Source of the DNA: Gluconacetobacter johannae
GTDB lineage: Bacteria > Pseudomonadota > Alphaproteobacteria > Acetobacterales > Acetobacteraceae
Direction of reading: 5' to 3'
Length of the DNA stretch: 50,512 bases
Assembly: GCF_014174305.1 (NCBI RefSeq)
Contig: NZ_JABEQH010000024.1
Coordinates: 1 to 50,512, forward strand
The translations under genes and the position numbers were made by a program. This document shows, piece after piece, positions 9,301 to 17,562 of this stretch; positions within the stretch are counted from its first letter, which is position 1, and each line of letters begins with the position of its first letter. The notes under the pieces are model-generated. The model made no database searches, was not told where the DNA came from, and worked only from the letters and a program-made list of their open reading frames with translations.

Positions 9301-9474
9301 GCAGGCGACCAGGCCGCAGAGGGTGACGACCGCCAGGCGAAGGAGCAGGGCCGGGCGACAGCCTCGGACCTTCCCGGCGCAGGCGGGTCGATCGCTTGCT
9401 TCGACGACGGACCGGGTCAGATGCTCTTTCCTTCGAACATTCCCATTTCCCGTGATAATGTTGAACAAGTTCAC
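6364..9474 (-). CDS. Diguanylate cyclase with periplasmic two-component-type beta-propeller sensor
   Basis: The protein has about 1036 residues. An N-terminal export signal (residues about 42-65) ends in LVACVPGAQA. About a dozen regulator-propeller repeats follow (patterns such as DGRLWFATWEGLVSYDG, GSIWIGSNGGLYRL, DGQVWIGTQHGVFRV), then a Y_Y_Y-type domain (RTKLDGLSAGWSLQGNTRNI), a transmembrane helix (IGAAAVAGLMLVAIYLGIA), a short coiled coil and a GGDEF domain. The active site is GGEEF at about 953-957, with an intact I-site RASD five residues upstream. It should sense a periplasmic or surface signal and make cyclic-di-GMP. The start is uncertain: GTG at 9474 has its GAGG directly adjacent, while TTG at 9468 is better spaced. 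No EAL domain is present. Confidence 0.9.
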   Translation of the reverse strand: MNLFNIITGNGNVRRKEHLTRSVVEASDRPACAGKVRGCRPALLLRLAVVTLCGLVACVPGAQAGSPPPPLANYVIDHWSTRDGLPQNSIRDIAQTPDGRLWFATWEGLVSYDGMEFTVHDRGSRPALLDNGIGTIVADQAGTLWFSDSRGNIGRRAADGSWRLWPHPANAPSIIVQSLRIDPTGRLWLLYEGNGLGTMTADGAFHYVAPPPKSPLLNLYRQMVLDSTGALWLGTYDGIVVQDAHGQVHTAPAAWQLPHGLAWPYRGPDGTFWIVAGSRIYRIGEAGAALQYDLHGIGRITALVQDRHGALWAGTEDHGLIRLTASGIERLPDYMAPASGRILCLMEDTEGSIWIGSNGGLYRLREALFTTLSRRDGLPDDFTRVTLEDRDSRLWVGTDAGLSRVERDGAVVPVPLSTEHDRQPAVLSLVEDTGGTLWIGTYSDGLYERLPDGSFRHFGTANGLPAGNIRALSAGEDGQVWIGTQHGVFRVEDGVLHPLDGPDAPHGLITTLMARGDDLWIGTLDGVRRRHGSHIQAIRFGSAQGAHTIFGFTPIGRDIWMASDRGIYRDRDGTITQVAREQGLPVDSIFAMIPDRQDHVWLTSNRGVLRVALSELEAVADGRSQRLSVLHFDEADGLLSSQANGSASPSAIMRRDGTIWIATAIGVAHVDPAQFDAFVTRPPPPPVAVSSIERDGAEIRQPFDGSAIHVPAGHGLSVRYVALSYLFPDRIVYRTKLDGLSAGWSLQGNTRNIHLVGLPPGRYTLRVSAAHPGGAWSTRDVALPLVVDPRWWQRRDVWIGAAAVAGLMLVAIYLGIAHYYRRQSRRLSRIIGERTRELRRTAEQLQAADHDKTLLLERLRQQADVATRQAREDSLTSLLNRRAFDERLALALALAVDATAAGGPGFCLALIDVDHFKAINDRHSHAAGDQVLREVGAVLREGVRASDTVARIGGEEFAILMPATSLPEGEETCRRLRAAFHAKADWGGALALPVTFSAGLVTPRPGETTAAVLLQRADAALYQAKNTGRDKVCAED

Positions 9475-9648
9475 CCTCGACCACCCCGGGATTGCCGGAG
9501 ACCCGTTGCTCCAATTACGCGGCCCTGGGGAGTTGGTCCAGCATGGCAGTCGTTCTGCCTGGCTTCGAGCCGGGCGTCGGGGGCGGCCTCAACCGGTCAT
9601 CGCAACCCTGCGAATGACGAATCCAGTTCATTTCCGGGTAGGATCTGC

Positions 9649-10137
9649 ATGTACACAAGGCGGTCAGGGGCGTTATCCACAGGGATGAGGGCCTGTATAG
9701 CCATGGTGGCGGCCCTTGCCGCAACCGGGGCCGCGCGTTCCTCCGCCGTGACGCCGGCGGCCTTCACCAATCTTGTACTGCATGGGGACGTGCCGCGGGG
9801 ACAGGCCCTGGCGGATGCCATGTGTTCCGATTGCCACGTCTTCGAGCGGGATGGCGTGGCGACGATCGGCCCGAGCCTCTATGGCCTGATGGGCACCCAT
9901 GTCGCCATGGTGCCCGACTACAATTTCTCGCCTGCCCTGCTTGCCCGAAAGCGGGACGTCTGGTCGATCGAAACCCTTTCGGCGTGGCTGAAAAACCCGG
10001 CCGCCTTCGCCCCCGGCACCCGCATGGGGTTCGACGGCGTGGACTCCGATCGCGATCGGGCGGATATCATCGCCTATCTCCGCAGCCTGTCCCCCGGCCC
10101 AGAAAGTGCTCCCGCCTCCGCTACGCCCGCGCGGTAG
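9649..10137 (+). CDS. Small c-type cytochrome (class I, cytochrome c2-like)
   Basis: The 162-residue exported protein has a signal sequence (MRACIAMVAALAATGAARSS) and one haem-binding motif CSDCH near residue 61. IGPSLYGLMGTHVAMV follows, and GTRMGFDGV supplies the probable methionine axial ligand. The final ADIIAYLRSL helix is the usual C-terminal helix of class I cytochromes. ATG at 9649 is preceded by TAGGAT; a start at the internal Met of MRACIAM is also possible. It lies convergent with the b561 / di-haem peroxidase operon, for which it could be the electron donor. It acts in the periplasm. Confidence 0.85.
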   Translation: MYTRRSGALSTGMRACIAMVAALAATGAARSSAVTPAAFTNLVLHGDVPRGQALADAMCSDCHVFERDGVATIGPSLYGLMGTHVAMVPDYNFSPALLARKRDVWSIETLSAWLKNPAAFAPGTRMGFDGVDSDRDRADIIAYLRSLSPGPESAPASATPAR

Positions 10138-10158
10138 CGCGCCCGCTCGCCCGCCGGG

Positions 10159-10722
10159 TCAGGAAACGAATGGCGCCATGCGGCGCAACGTACCGTCCCG
10201 GCGGACGTAATGGCGCCACAACGCAACGACGGCATGCCCGAACGCCAGCACCATGATCGTCCAGGCGCCGTAGGAATGGAGCGTGGCCACGATATGGTGG
10301 CCGGCTTTGTCCAGGCGGCACACCGCACAGGACAGATAGGCCCCCAGCACATAAAGCGGCCTGTTGCCGCTCCACCGCCATTCGAAACCCAGGGCGGCTT
10401 CCATCAGCAGAAGCCCATACAGCACCGCATGCATCCCGCCCGCCAGAGTGGCGCGCGCCCTCGTCCCCTGCGGCGCCCCGCGCATGCGCCAGCGCCAGCG
10501 CCAGAACAGCCGGAACAGCAGCAACGCCGTAAAGATGACCCCGATGGTAGTATGGATGTTTCGTGCGGCGGCCTTGGCGGGCGCGTCGTAATACGCCCAC
10601 GTGATCCCCATCGAAAACTGCACCAGGACAATCCCCGCCGTCGCCCAATGGAGCAACCGCGTTACGGAATCATGGCACGTATCGCCGGCCCGCAGGCCGA
10701 AATCGTCAGGGTCGGTCATCAT
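10159..10722 (-). CDS. Cytochrome b561 family membrane protein
   Basis: The 187-residue protein has four predicted membrane helices. Histidines are placed for two b-type haems in RLLHWATAGIVLVQFSMGI, RNIHTTIGVIFTALLLFRL, KAGHHIVATLHSYGAWTIMV and FGHAVVALWRHYV. This is the prokaryotic b561 (YodB/CybB) pattern, moving electrons from the quinone pool or across the inner membrane. Its ATG at 10722 directly follows the stop codon of the di-haem peroxidase gene (TAA then ATG ATG), so translation is coupled. It is therefore likely a membrane partner of that peroxidase. Confidence 0.85.
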   Translation of the reverse strand: MMTDPDDFGLRAGDTCHDSVTRLLHWATAGIVLVQFSMGITWAYYDAPAKAAARNIHTTIGVIFTALLLFRLFWRWRWRMRGAPQGTRARATLAGGMHAVLYGLLLMEAALGFEWRWSGNRPLYVLGAYLSCAVCRLDKAGHHIVATLHSYGAWTIMVLAFGHAVVALWRHYVRRDGTLRRMAPFVS

Positions 10723-11934
10723 TTATTTCGCTTTCGAGGCAGCAGGGTCGTAGCCGTCCGTCAGGGTCTCCAGAAACGCCACGAGGTCGGTCACCTCCTG
10801 CTCGTTCAGGATGGGCCTGGCATTCGGGCCCTGTCCGGCGAAGGGCATGTCTTCGCGGTCCACCTGCGTACGCAGGTCCGGCGGAAGGCCGTCATAGGGC
10901 AACGGGGCGGCATCACGGTGGTACCAGCGTTCCGGCGTGATGTCCCGGGTCACGTAGAACTCCACGACATCGCGCAGCGATCGCAGCGATCCGTTATGAA
11001 AAAACACTTTCCGCGTCGCCACATTACGTAATGTCGGCGCCATGAACAGGCCGCAATAGTGTCGGTTCGTCAGGTCCGTACGGGCGGGGCCGCACAGTCC
11101 CATGTCATATGACCCCGCAGCCGGGTAGGTCACTGACCGATTCGCCGGAACGCCGATATCCTTGAAGAAAAAATCGGTAAATTGGGCGACGGACGTCGAT
11201 CCATCCTTCCCCGGCCCCTCTCCGGCGGTGTGGCACGACGCGCAATTGGCCCGGTCCGCGTCGTTGAACAGCGCCATGCCGCGTGCCTCCTGCGGCGTCA
11301 GGGCCGCCAGGCCACGCGTATAATAATCATATTTGCTGCTATAGGGATGGAAGGCCGGATCTTCATGCTGATAGGCGGCCAGCGCCGTGCCCATGGCGCG
11401 AAACGCCCTGTCGACGGACGACAGGACATCGTCGCCAAAAATGGCGCGGAAGGCGCGGACGTATTCGCCCCGTCGCATGATCCGCGCCACGGCCGCCCCC
11501 TTGTCGGGATTTGCCATCTCGAACGATGTAATCAGCGGCGCAACCGATTGGGCCGCGATGCTCGGCATCCGTCCGTCCCAGTCGTGGCCGCCGCCGGGGC
11601 CGCTGTTCGATCCGTCCGGATTTTCCAGTTGGGTTGAAAATTCCGGCGCCTCGTCCTTGTAGGTCAGGGTGGGCACCGCCCGGATGCCGGGTCGATCCAG
11701 CCGCGCGCCGCCGCGTTGTACGGCCTTGTCGTTCGCCGGCGCGAAATGGTTGGACGGGTCGTGGCAGCTGGCGCAGGACTGCCGCCCCGACGCGGACAGG
11801 CCGGGATCGTAGAACAGCGCCTTGCCCAGCCGGGCGGCCGGCGACAGCGCCGGAACCGCCCGCCCGGCGGCGGGCGCGGCCAGGGCGGCCGCCAGCATCA
11901 GGCCCCCGGCCATGGCCTGCATGAAACGGCCCAT
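10723..11934 (-). CDS. Di-haem cytochrome c peroxidase / MauG-family protein
   Basis: The protein has 403 residues from the ATG at 11934; an upstream extension of the frame is low complexity and lacks a signal peptide. The signal peptide (AMAGGLMLAAALAAPAAGRA) is followed by LGKALFYDPGLSASGRQSCASCHDP, which carries the first haem motif CASCH, and by a second CASCH in DRANCASCHTAGEG. APTLRNVATRKVFFHNGSLRSL is a conserved family block near the high-potential haem. Family members reduce H2O2 or carry out MauG-type oxidations in the periplasm. The gene lies between a secreted phosphoesterase gene (22-bp gap) and cytochrome b561 in one operon. True H2O2 peroxidase and MauG-like maturase cannot be told apart here. 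Confidence 0.87.
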   Translation of the reverse strand: MGRFMQAMAGGLMLAAALAAPAAGRAVPALSPAARLGKALFYDPGLSASGRQSCASCHDPSNHFAPANDKAVQRGGARLDRPGIRAVPTLTYKDEAPEFSTQLENPDGSNSGPGGGHDWDGRMPSIAAQSVAPLITSFEMANPDKGAAVARIMRRGEYVRAFRAIFGDDVLSSVDRAFRAMGTALAAYQHEDPAFHPYSSKYDYYTRGLAALTPQEARGMALFNDADRANCASCHTAGEGPGKDGSTSVAQFTDFFFKDIGVPANRSVTYPAAGSYDMGLCGPARTDLTNRHYCGLFMAPTLRNVATRKVFFHNGSLRSLRDVVEFYVTRDITPERWYHRDAAPLPYDGLPPDLRTQVDREDMPFAGQGPNARPILNEQEVTDLVAFLETLTDGYDPAASKAK

Positions 11935-11956
11935 GCCGGCTGCCCCGCCCCGGACC

Positions 11957-13240
11957 TCAGTTGACGACCGAGGCATCCTTGATGGCGAACATCCGGACCA
12001 TCGGCACGACCGGGGTCTGGACGAAGGAACCGTCGGCCGGTTGCACGGCCTTGCCGTCGGCGGCATGGCCGATATGCGTCTTGATGCCGTACGCATCTTC
12101 CAGCGTGCGGAGCAACGAATAATGGTTGTAGGGGGTATCGTCCTGCACGCCGGTGACGCCATGGTTGGTCATCACCAGCGTGGGAATACGGCCGCCGCCC
12201 TGGTTGGCCACGCCCTTGTGCGGCGCCCCCGGGGCCACCGGATGATATCCGCAGCATCCCTGCACGCCCGCGCCGCCGCTGTCGTCCTCGTCATACGTCA
12301 CGACGATGGCGACATTTTTCCGCGACTTCCACAGGCCCGATGCCTGAACGTGATCCACCAATGTCTGGACGTAATCGTCACCGGTCGTCAGCAACGGCGA
12401 CGGGCCATAGCCATGGCTCCTGCATTGCGGATGCGCCTTCATCGGGCCGGACGGCCCATGGTCGTCATGGCACTGGTCCGGCACGACATAGGCGAAGCGC
12501 GGCAGGGTTCCGTCGGCCAGTTCGTCGAAGAACGCCTGTTCGGTCCGGTTATGGGCATGGAAATCCGGCGCCGCGCGGATATCGTCGAAATTGACCGACG
12601 GGTTGTGCTTCGACGCATAGAGGCCGCGCACATCCGCGCTTTCATCGGTCGGCAACGGATAGACAGGCGTTTCCGGCATGCTTTCCCCGGTTGTGGGATC
12701 GACAGGCATGCTCTGGTTGAACATCGACCAGGAAATACCAGCCTTGTTCAGTTGCGCGAAGAAATTCGGAACCGTGAAATGATGCGCGACATAGGCCTTG
12801 GTCTTCTTGATGCCGTTGCAGGGGCGGCCCATGTCACCGGCATTGGCCTTGCCCGCCACGATCGCCTGGTCGCGGGGCCACATGCCGCCGTCGGCCTGGC
12901 AGTACCACGCATCGTCGTCCAGAACGCCTTCCTGGTCGCCGGCCATCATGGCGATATAGTTCGGCTCGCTGGGGTGGGTGATGCCGTAGTAATTGGTGGC
13001 GGAATTGTATTTGGCGGCCAGCGCCGTCATGTGGGGCGAAGTTGCGGGGTTCGCGCCGATGATTTCGCCGTACTGACGGTTTTCCATCTCGATGACGATG
13101 ATGTTGTCATAATGCGGCACGCCTTCCAGGCCGGCCGCCGCATGGGCGGTGCGATGGGCCGCATGGGCGCAGCCCAGCCCCAGGGTGGATGCCGAAAGCA
13201 GAAGCGCCCCAGCCCGGGCAAATGTCGATCGGATTGTCAT
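11957..13240 (-). CDS. Secreted phosphoesterase (acid phosphatase / phospholipase C-like, PF04185 type)
   Basis: The 427-residue protein has a signal peptide (RAGALLLSASTLGLGCAHAA). HYDNIIVIEMENRQYGEIIG matches the metal/phosphate-binding start of the phosphoesterase family, HPSEPNYIAMMAGD gives the conserved loop, and TYDEDDSGG with PTLVMTNHGV the C-terminal metal-site half. ATG at 13240 has AGGAAACAG upstream; an in-frame extension to 13369 has no signal. It should remove phosphate from extracellular or periplasmic esters. It is the first gene of the operon with the MauG-like peroxidase and b561. Several cysteines (GCCGY, QCHDDHG) suggest disulphides. Confidence 0.85.
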   Translation of the reverse strand: MTIRSTFARAGALLLSASTLGLGCAHAAHRTAHAAAGLEGVPHYDNIIVIEMENRQYGEIIGANPATSPHMTALAAKYNSATNYYGITHPSEPNYIAMMAGDQEGVLDDDAWYCQADGGMWPRDQAIVAGKANAGDMGRPCNGIKKTKAYVAHHFTVPNFFAQLNKAGISWSMFNQSMPVDPTTGESMPETPVYPLPTDESADVRGLYASKHNPSVNFDDIRAAPDFHAHNRTEQAFFDELADGTLPRFAYVVPDQCHDDHGPSGPMKAHPQCRSHGYGPSPLLTTGDDYVQTLVDHVQASGLWKSRKNVAIVVTYDEDDSGGAGVQGCCGYHPVAPGAPHKGVANQGGGRIPTLVMTNHGVTGVQDDTPYNHYSLLRTLEDAYGIKTHIGHAADGKAVQPADGSFVQTPVVPMVRMFAIKDASVVN

Positions 13241-13387
13241 GACCAGTCTGTTTCCTGTATGCGACGGACCGCGATGAACCCCGCCCGGGCGCGGTCCTGC
13301 GCCGCATGATAGACGCCCCCGGCGGCCCCTGATAAGGGATGGAATTTGTCGGTTCCGTGAAGATTTCAAGAAATTATTGCCCGTCTT

Positions 13388-16135
13388 TCAGAATTTCGCA
13401 TCCACGCCGAACATGTAGGCCGATCCGAAATCCTGAAGTTCCACCATGCGCGTGGCGCTGCTGCCCTGGGTTGCGTTCTGCATCGTGTGCGTGAAGTTTC
13501 GTGCCTGGAAATAGGCGGTGACGTTCCTGGTCACGGCGTATCGCGCCCCGATGTCGAAATTCAGATAGGGCTGGACCCAACTGTCCAGCGTCGGGTCGGT
13601 TCCCAGACCGGTCATCGTCAGCCCGGTATAATTGCCGTCAAACTGGATGCTGACCGGCCCGCGATTGTAGAACGCCTCGAAATTGTAGATGTGCGAGGCC
13701 GTATTGGGCAGTGTCTCGACGGCCCCCATGCGTCCGCGCCCGCGCGTCTGGACGAACGTCATGTTGCCGCCGATGCCGAACCCTTTCCAGAAGCCGGGCA
13801 GGAACGTGAACTGCTGGCGATAATTCAGTTCGAACCCGCGCGCGAAGGCGTAGGGGATGTTGGTGAAGGTGGTAATCGTCGTGACCCCGGCGGGCATGCC
13901 GGGATAGTTTGCCACGTAGTCGGTGAAGTTCACGACATAGTTCTTGAATTCCTTGTCGAAGGCCCCGGCCGAGATGATGCCCCCCTTCGGCAGGTAATAT
14001 TCCATGTCCACATCGAAATTCGTCCCGGTGGTGGGCTTCAGGCCGGGATTGCCGACCGTGATCGTATTGCTGGTGTAGTTCAGGGTTCGGGTGGCCGTCA
14101 CGGCATTGAGGCCGGGGCGGCCGATGGCGGTGGAATAATTGGCCCGCGCGATCAGGTTATCGGTAATGTTGTAGCGCAGTTGAACGGTCGGAAAGAAATT
14201 GGCGTATTCCTGTCCCACTGCGCGGGGGGTCAGGATCTGCTGTCCGCCGATCGTCGCGGTCTGCGTCCCGCGATAAGTCGCATCCGTTTTCTCGTACCGA
14301 AAGCCGATCATGGCGCCCAGGCGACGCCAGGTGGCGTTATATTGCAGATACAGATTGTAGACGTTTTCATCGTCGACGATGTGCGACTGCTGGGTGGTGA
14401 TCGCGTCCTTGGCGGTATTCTGCGTGATCGGATAGGTCCGGTTGTCGATCAACTGCCGGATATGCTGTGTGCCCACCGGGTTACCGATGTCATACATGCC
14501 GTCGAAGAAGCGGTAGCTATTGTTCCCCGCCCAGTCGCCGGCATTTGCCGCCGGCAGGTTTCCATACGTCATCTGCGGGTCGTCATGCACGATATGCGCC
14601 ATGCGCGCGCCGCCACCGAAGCTCAGGAAACCCTTGACCTCGGGGATGAAGTTCAGCGGCGTCTTCGCGCCGATGTGGCCCGTCCATTCGCTGTCCATGT
14701 CGTTCTGCCGTCCGTTCGACAAGGATGACAGCGTATAGGGCTTGTAGTTGGTGAGATTGACGCCGTTTGTGGTCACGGCCGTCGGCCGCAACGGATTCGT
14801 GACGTTGTCGTAGCGCACGGACTGCAGGGTCGGATTGGTGAAGGTGGCGTTGTAGGCATAGGGCGCATAGACGAAATTGCTGGCCCAGGCGCCGTAATAA
14901 TCCAGCGTCAACGGGCCGGCGTCGCTCAGCCCTCCGAATTTGTACAGACGCTCCTCATTGCGGGTCCAGCCATCCAGCACGGCCTGCTGGACCGACGTCG
15001 CCGTGTTCGTGAACACGCCGGGGTGCGCGGGGTCCATGACATACCCCTTGGATCCGAAATTATAGGTCAACTGGTTGCGTACCGACGGCGCATCCAGGAC
15101 CGTATCGAACACCTTCAGATAGACCTTGTTGTGACGGTCGATATCCCAGCCCAACGTCCCGCCGTAACCGTAGCGCACCTTGTGCCCTGCATACATAAGC
15201 TGCGATGCCGTGGTCACCGTATTCGCGGGCAGGCCCGCCTTGTTCGCGAATTTCTGCTGCAGGTCGCCCATGTTCAGCCAGTCGGTCAACGCGCTGGCGA
15301 AGAAGGTGACGCTGAACGGCTTTTCGGCCGAGGAATGTCTGGAAAACGGATTGCTGTCCAGGCCGAAGCGCATGCCGCCCGTCAGCGTGCCCTGGAAGAT
15401 CTGCGTCATGCTCGGGTCACGGTACCCACCGGCGGCGATGACCTCCAGGAAGGGCTTTTCGTCCACGCCGATGTCACGCGACACCACATTCAACTGTCCG
15501 CCCAGCGCCGTTGCGTCCTGTTGCGGCTGGTTGGTCTTGATGAGTTCCAGCCCGCCCGCCAACGTGGCCGGCATGGCGTCCAGCGGCACCGCGCGTCCCG
15601 ATCCGTTGATCGAGCCGGCCGGCAGCAGGACGCCTTCGTACGTGACGCCATTCAGGTTGGGGTCCAGCCCGCGGATCTGGATCGAGCGCGCCTCGCCGCT
15701 CTTATTGATGACGGACGCACCGGGCATGCGTCGCGCGGCGTCGCCCAGGACGAAATCGGGAATTTTCTTGATTTCCTCCTGAGACACCACCGTCATGATG
15801 TTCGGCGCGTTTTTCTGCACCAGGCGCGTCTGTTCGATCGTCCCGATCGGGCTTTCACGTTTCATGCCGAAAACCTCGACATTTTCCGGCGCCGTGGAAT
15901 GATGCGGCTGCATGCCATGCGCCTTCGGAGCCGGCGCGGCCGCGACCTCCGCATTGCCTGCGTGTTCGACCTTTTGCAGGGGCCGCTTCTTCTGGTCGTG
16001 GCGTGATTTGTGATGGGCGTGCCGAGGCTGGGGATCCTGCGCGTATGCGTCGATCGCCATGGAAACGGGAAACAGGGCGGTCGCCAGGCAGAGCATCGCT
16101 CGGGCGTGCGTCGTCGTCCGCAAGCGCGTACGCAT
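13388..16135 (-). CDS. TonB-dependent receptor, large (TonB-dependent outer membrane transporter)
   Basis: The 915-residue protein has a signal peptide (LCLATALFPVSMAIDAYAQ) and a His/Lys-rich spacer (HAHHKSRHDQKKRPLQK). The plug follows, with NIMTVVSQEEIKKIPDFVLGDAARRMPGAS, SIQIRGLDPNLNGVTYEG and the block LELIKTNQPQQDATALGGQL. The barrel ends in YMFGVDAKF with a C-terminal phenylalanine. The plug style (IPDFVLGDAARRMPG) matches receptors often grouped with maltodextrin or other complex-substrate importers. It is separated by 112 bp and a strong hairpin from a beta-propeller gene in the same direction. The spacer might bind metal. The ligand is unknown. Confidence 0.9.
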   Translation of the reverse strand: MRTRLRTTTHARAMLCLATALFPVSMAIDAYAQDPQPRHAHHKSRHDQKKRPLQKVEHAGNAEVAAAPAPKAHGMQPHHSTAPENVEVFGMKRESPIGTIEQTRLVQKNAPNIMTVVSQEEIKKIPDFVLGDAARRMPGASVINKSGEARSIQIRGLDPNLNGVTYEGVLLPAGSINGSGRAVPLDAMPATLAGGLELIKTNQPQQDATALGGQLNVVSRDIGVDEKPFLEVIAAGGYRDPSMTQIFQGTLTGGMRFGLDSNPFSRHSSAEKPFSVTFFASALTDWLNMGDLQQKFANKAGLPANTVTTASQLMYAGHKVRYGYGGTLGWDIDRHNKVYLKVFDTVLDAPSVRNQLTYNFGSKGYVMDPAHPGVFTNTATSVQQAVLDGWTRNEERLYKFGGLSDAGPLTLDYYGAWASNFVYAPYAYNATFTNPTLQSVRYDNVTNPLRPTAVTTNGVNLTNYKPYTLSSLSNGRQNDMDSEWTGHIGAKTPLNFIPEVKGFLSFGGGARMAHIVHDDPQMTYGNLPAANAGDWAGNNSYRFFDGMYDIGNPVGTQHIRQLIDNRTYPITQNTAKDAITTQQSHIVDDENVYNLYLQYNATWRRLGAMIGFRYEKTDATYRGTQTATIGGQQILTPRAVGQEYANFFPTVQLRYNITDNLIARANYSTAIGRPGLNAVTATRTLNYTSNTITVGNPGLKPTTGTNFDVDMEYYLPKGGIISAGAFDKEFKNYVVNFTDYVANYPGMPAGVTTITTFTNIPYAFARGFELNYRQQFTFLPGFWKGFGIGGNMTFVQTRGRGRMGAVETLPNTASHIYNFEAFYNRGPVSIQFDGNYTGLTMTGLGTDPTLDSWVQPYLNFDIGARYAVTRNVTAYFQARNFTHTMQNATQGSSATRMVELQDFGSAYMFGVDAKF

Positions 16136-16207
16136 CGGAAGATATCTCCAGAAAGGTCGATGGTCGGGATGGGGGATGATGATCGTTCCGGCGCGCGGGC
16201 GCCGGGG

Positions 16208-16240
16208 GCATGCCGGGCGTGTGTCGCACGCCCGGCATGC
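16208..16240. terminator. Strong hairpin downstream of the beta-propeller gene
   Basis: GCATGCCGGGCGTG (16208-16221) and CACGCCCGGCATGC (16227-16240) form a perfect 14-bp stem with a five-base loop. It lies nine bases after the propeller stop codon and upstream of the receptor start, so it can end or attenuate the propeller transcript. No T-run follows, so it is not a classic intrinsic terminator. Confidence 0.5.
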
Positions 16241-16248
16241 GGGCGCGG

Positions 16249-17313
16249 TCAGGGCGCCTTCGCCGGAGCAGGCTCCTGCGCCACGGTATAGATATCGAGC
16301 GCGGCGGGCGCGCCCGGCGTCCTGGCGCGTGCGATATACAGCTGCTTCAGGCCGCCGACATAGGCCGACACCTTGCCGGTCCTGGTGTCGATACGCTGGA
16401 TTTCGGAAAAATGGTCCGCATCGTCGCGGTGAAAGACACTCAGCCCTTCCGCCCCGCTGACATACAGGCGCTTGTTCTTGTCGTCATAGATCGCGCCGTC
16501 GGCGGTATCCACGCTGTCGGCGGTCGACAGCAGGGCGCCGTTGGTCGCATCCACCACGAACAGCTTGCCCGGCTTGCGGCCGACGGAGAACAGGCGCTGG
16601 GTCTTCGAATCATAGGCCAGCGGCGTATTCATGTTCAGGCCGGGAATGTTCCACACTGTCTTCAGGCGACCGGCCCGCAGATCCACGACGGCGATCTGCC
16701 GGGTGTCGCGCAGATTGGCGAACAGCAGCTTGCGGTCATGATCGACGACCATGCTTTCGACATTGTTCGACGGAATGGCGATCCGCGCGATTTCCTTGTG
16801 CGCCGCCACGTCGATGACACTGATGGACGAATTGTCCGAATTGTCGTGCTTGCCGCCGTTGCCCACGTAGAACAGGCCGGCCTTCTTGTCGAACACCGCC
16901 TCGTCCGGGCCTTTACGCAACGGGATCCTGCCGACGATTTTCAGCGACGGGACGTCCACCACCAGAACGGCGCCCAGCTTGTCATCGGCCACGAAAAGCT
17001 GATGCTGGGCCGCGACATAGGCCGGCGTATGCGGAAAGCCGAACCCGCCGGCCGACGCCAGGTGCGTTCCGTCGCTGAGGCGGAACATTTCCACCGAGGC
17101 ATGTTTCTCGGCCATAATCAGCAGCAGATTGTCTTTCTTGTCGACCGCGAAATGGTCGAATCCGCCTTCGGTGATGTCGGGAAGCGGCGTGCTGTGCAGG
17201 AATTGCACGGGACCGGTGGCGGTATTCAACTCCACCGCCTTCAGCGGGGTAACACTCAGGGCACTCATGGCCACGGTGGTACACAGAAGAAACGAAGCAA
17301 ATTTTCCAGACAT
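16249..17313 (-). CDS. Periplasmic beta-propeller protein (YncE / YVTN-like)
   Basis: The 354-residue protein has a signal peptide (FASFLLCTTVAMSALSVTPL). Blade-like repeats follow: HFAVDKKDNLLLIMAEKHAS, HQLFVADDKLGAVLVVDVPS, GLFYVGNGGKHDNSDNSSIS, RKLLFANLRDTRQIAVVDLR, QRLFSVGRKPGKLFVVDATN and KRLYVSGAEGLSVFHRDDA. This is the seven-bladed propeller pattern of the YncE/YVTN group, usually binding or scaffolding and not catalytic. ATG at 17313 has AGGATCG upstream. It sits between two TonB receptor genes in the same orientation, as YncE-like proteins often do, and probably supports uptake by one of them. Confidence 0.82.
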   Translation of the reverse strand: MSGKFASFLLCTTVAMSALSVTPLKAVELNTATGPVQFLHSTPLPDITEGGFDHFAVDKKDNLLLIMAEKHASVEMFRLSDGTHLASAGGFGFPHTPAYVAAQHQLFVADDKLGAVLVVDVPSLKIVGRIPLRKGPDEAVFDKKAGLFYVGNGGKHDNSDNSSISVIDVAAHKEIARIAIPSNNVESMVVDHDRKLLFANLRDTRQIAVVDLRAGRLKTVWNIPGLNMNTPLAYDSKTQRLFSVGRKPGKLFVVDATNGALLSTADSVDTADGAIYDDKNKRLYVSGAEGLSVFHRDDADHFSEIQRIDTRTGKVSAYVGGLKQLYIARARTPGAPAALDIYTVAQEPAPAKAP

Positions 17314-17562
17314 GACGATCCTGCCTTCAGCATGTTTCTGTTGCGCGAACATCTCGGAGACCGCAGTCCGGGGCGGTGCCCGATGACGTCGGCCTACGAA
17401 ATGAATGAAAGTATAGTAATCAAACTTTACGGTTTTTAGCGTGAATGTTGGGGTGATAAATTGAGATTGATTTGTGAAAACATTGGGAGTTTTTTATATT
17501 GGAAGGGCGTCGATTCTTCCCGGACGCTCTTTCCGTGTCGTCGTGACCGGATCCGGGCGAGG

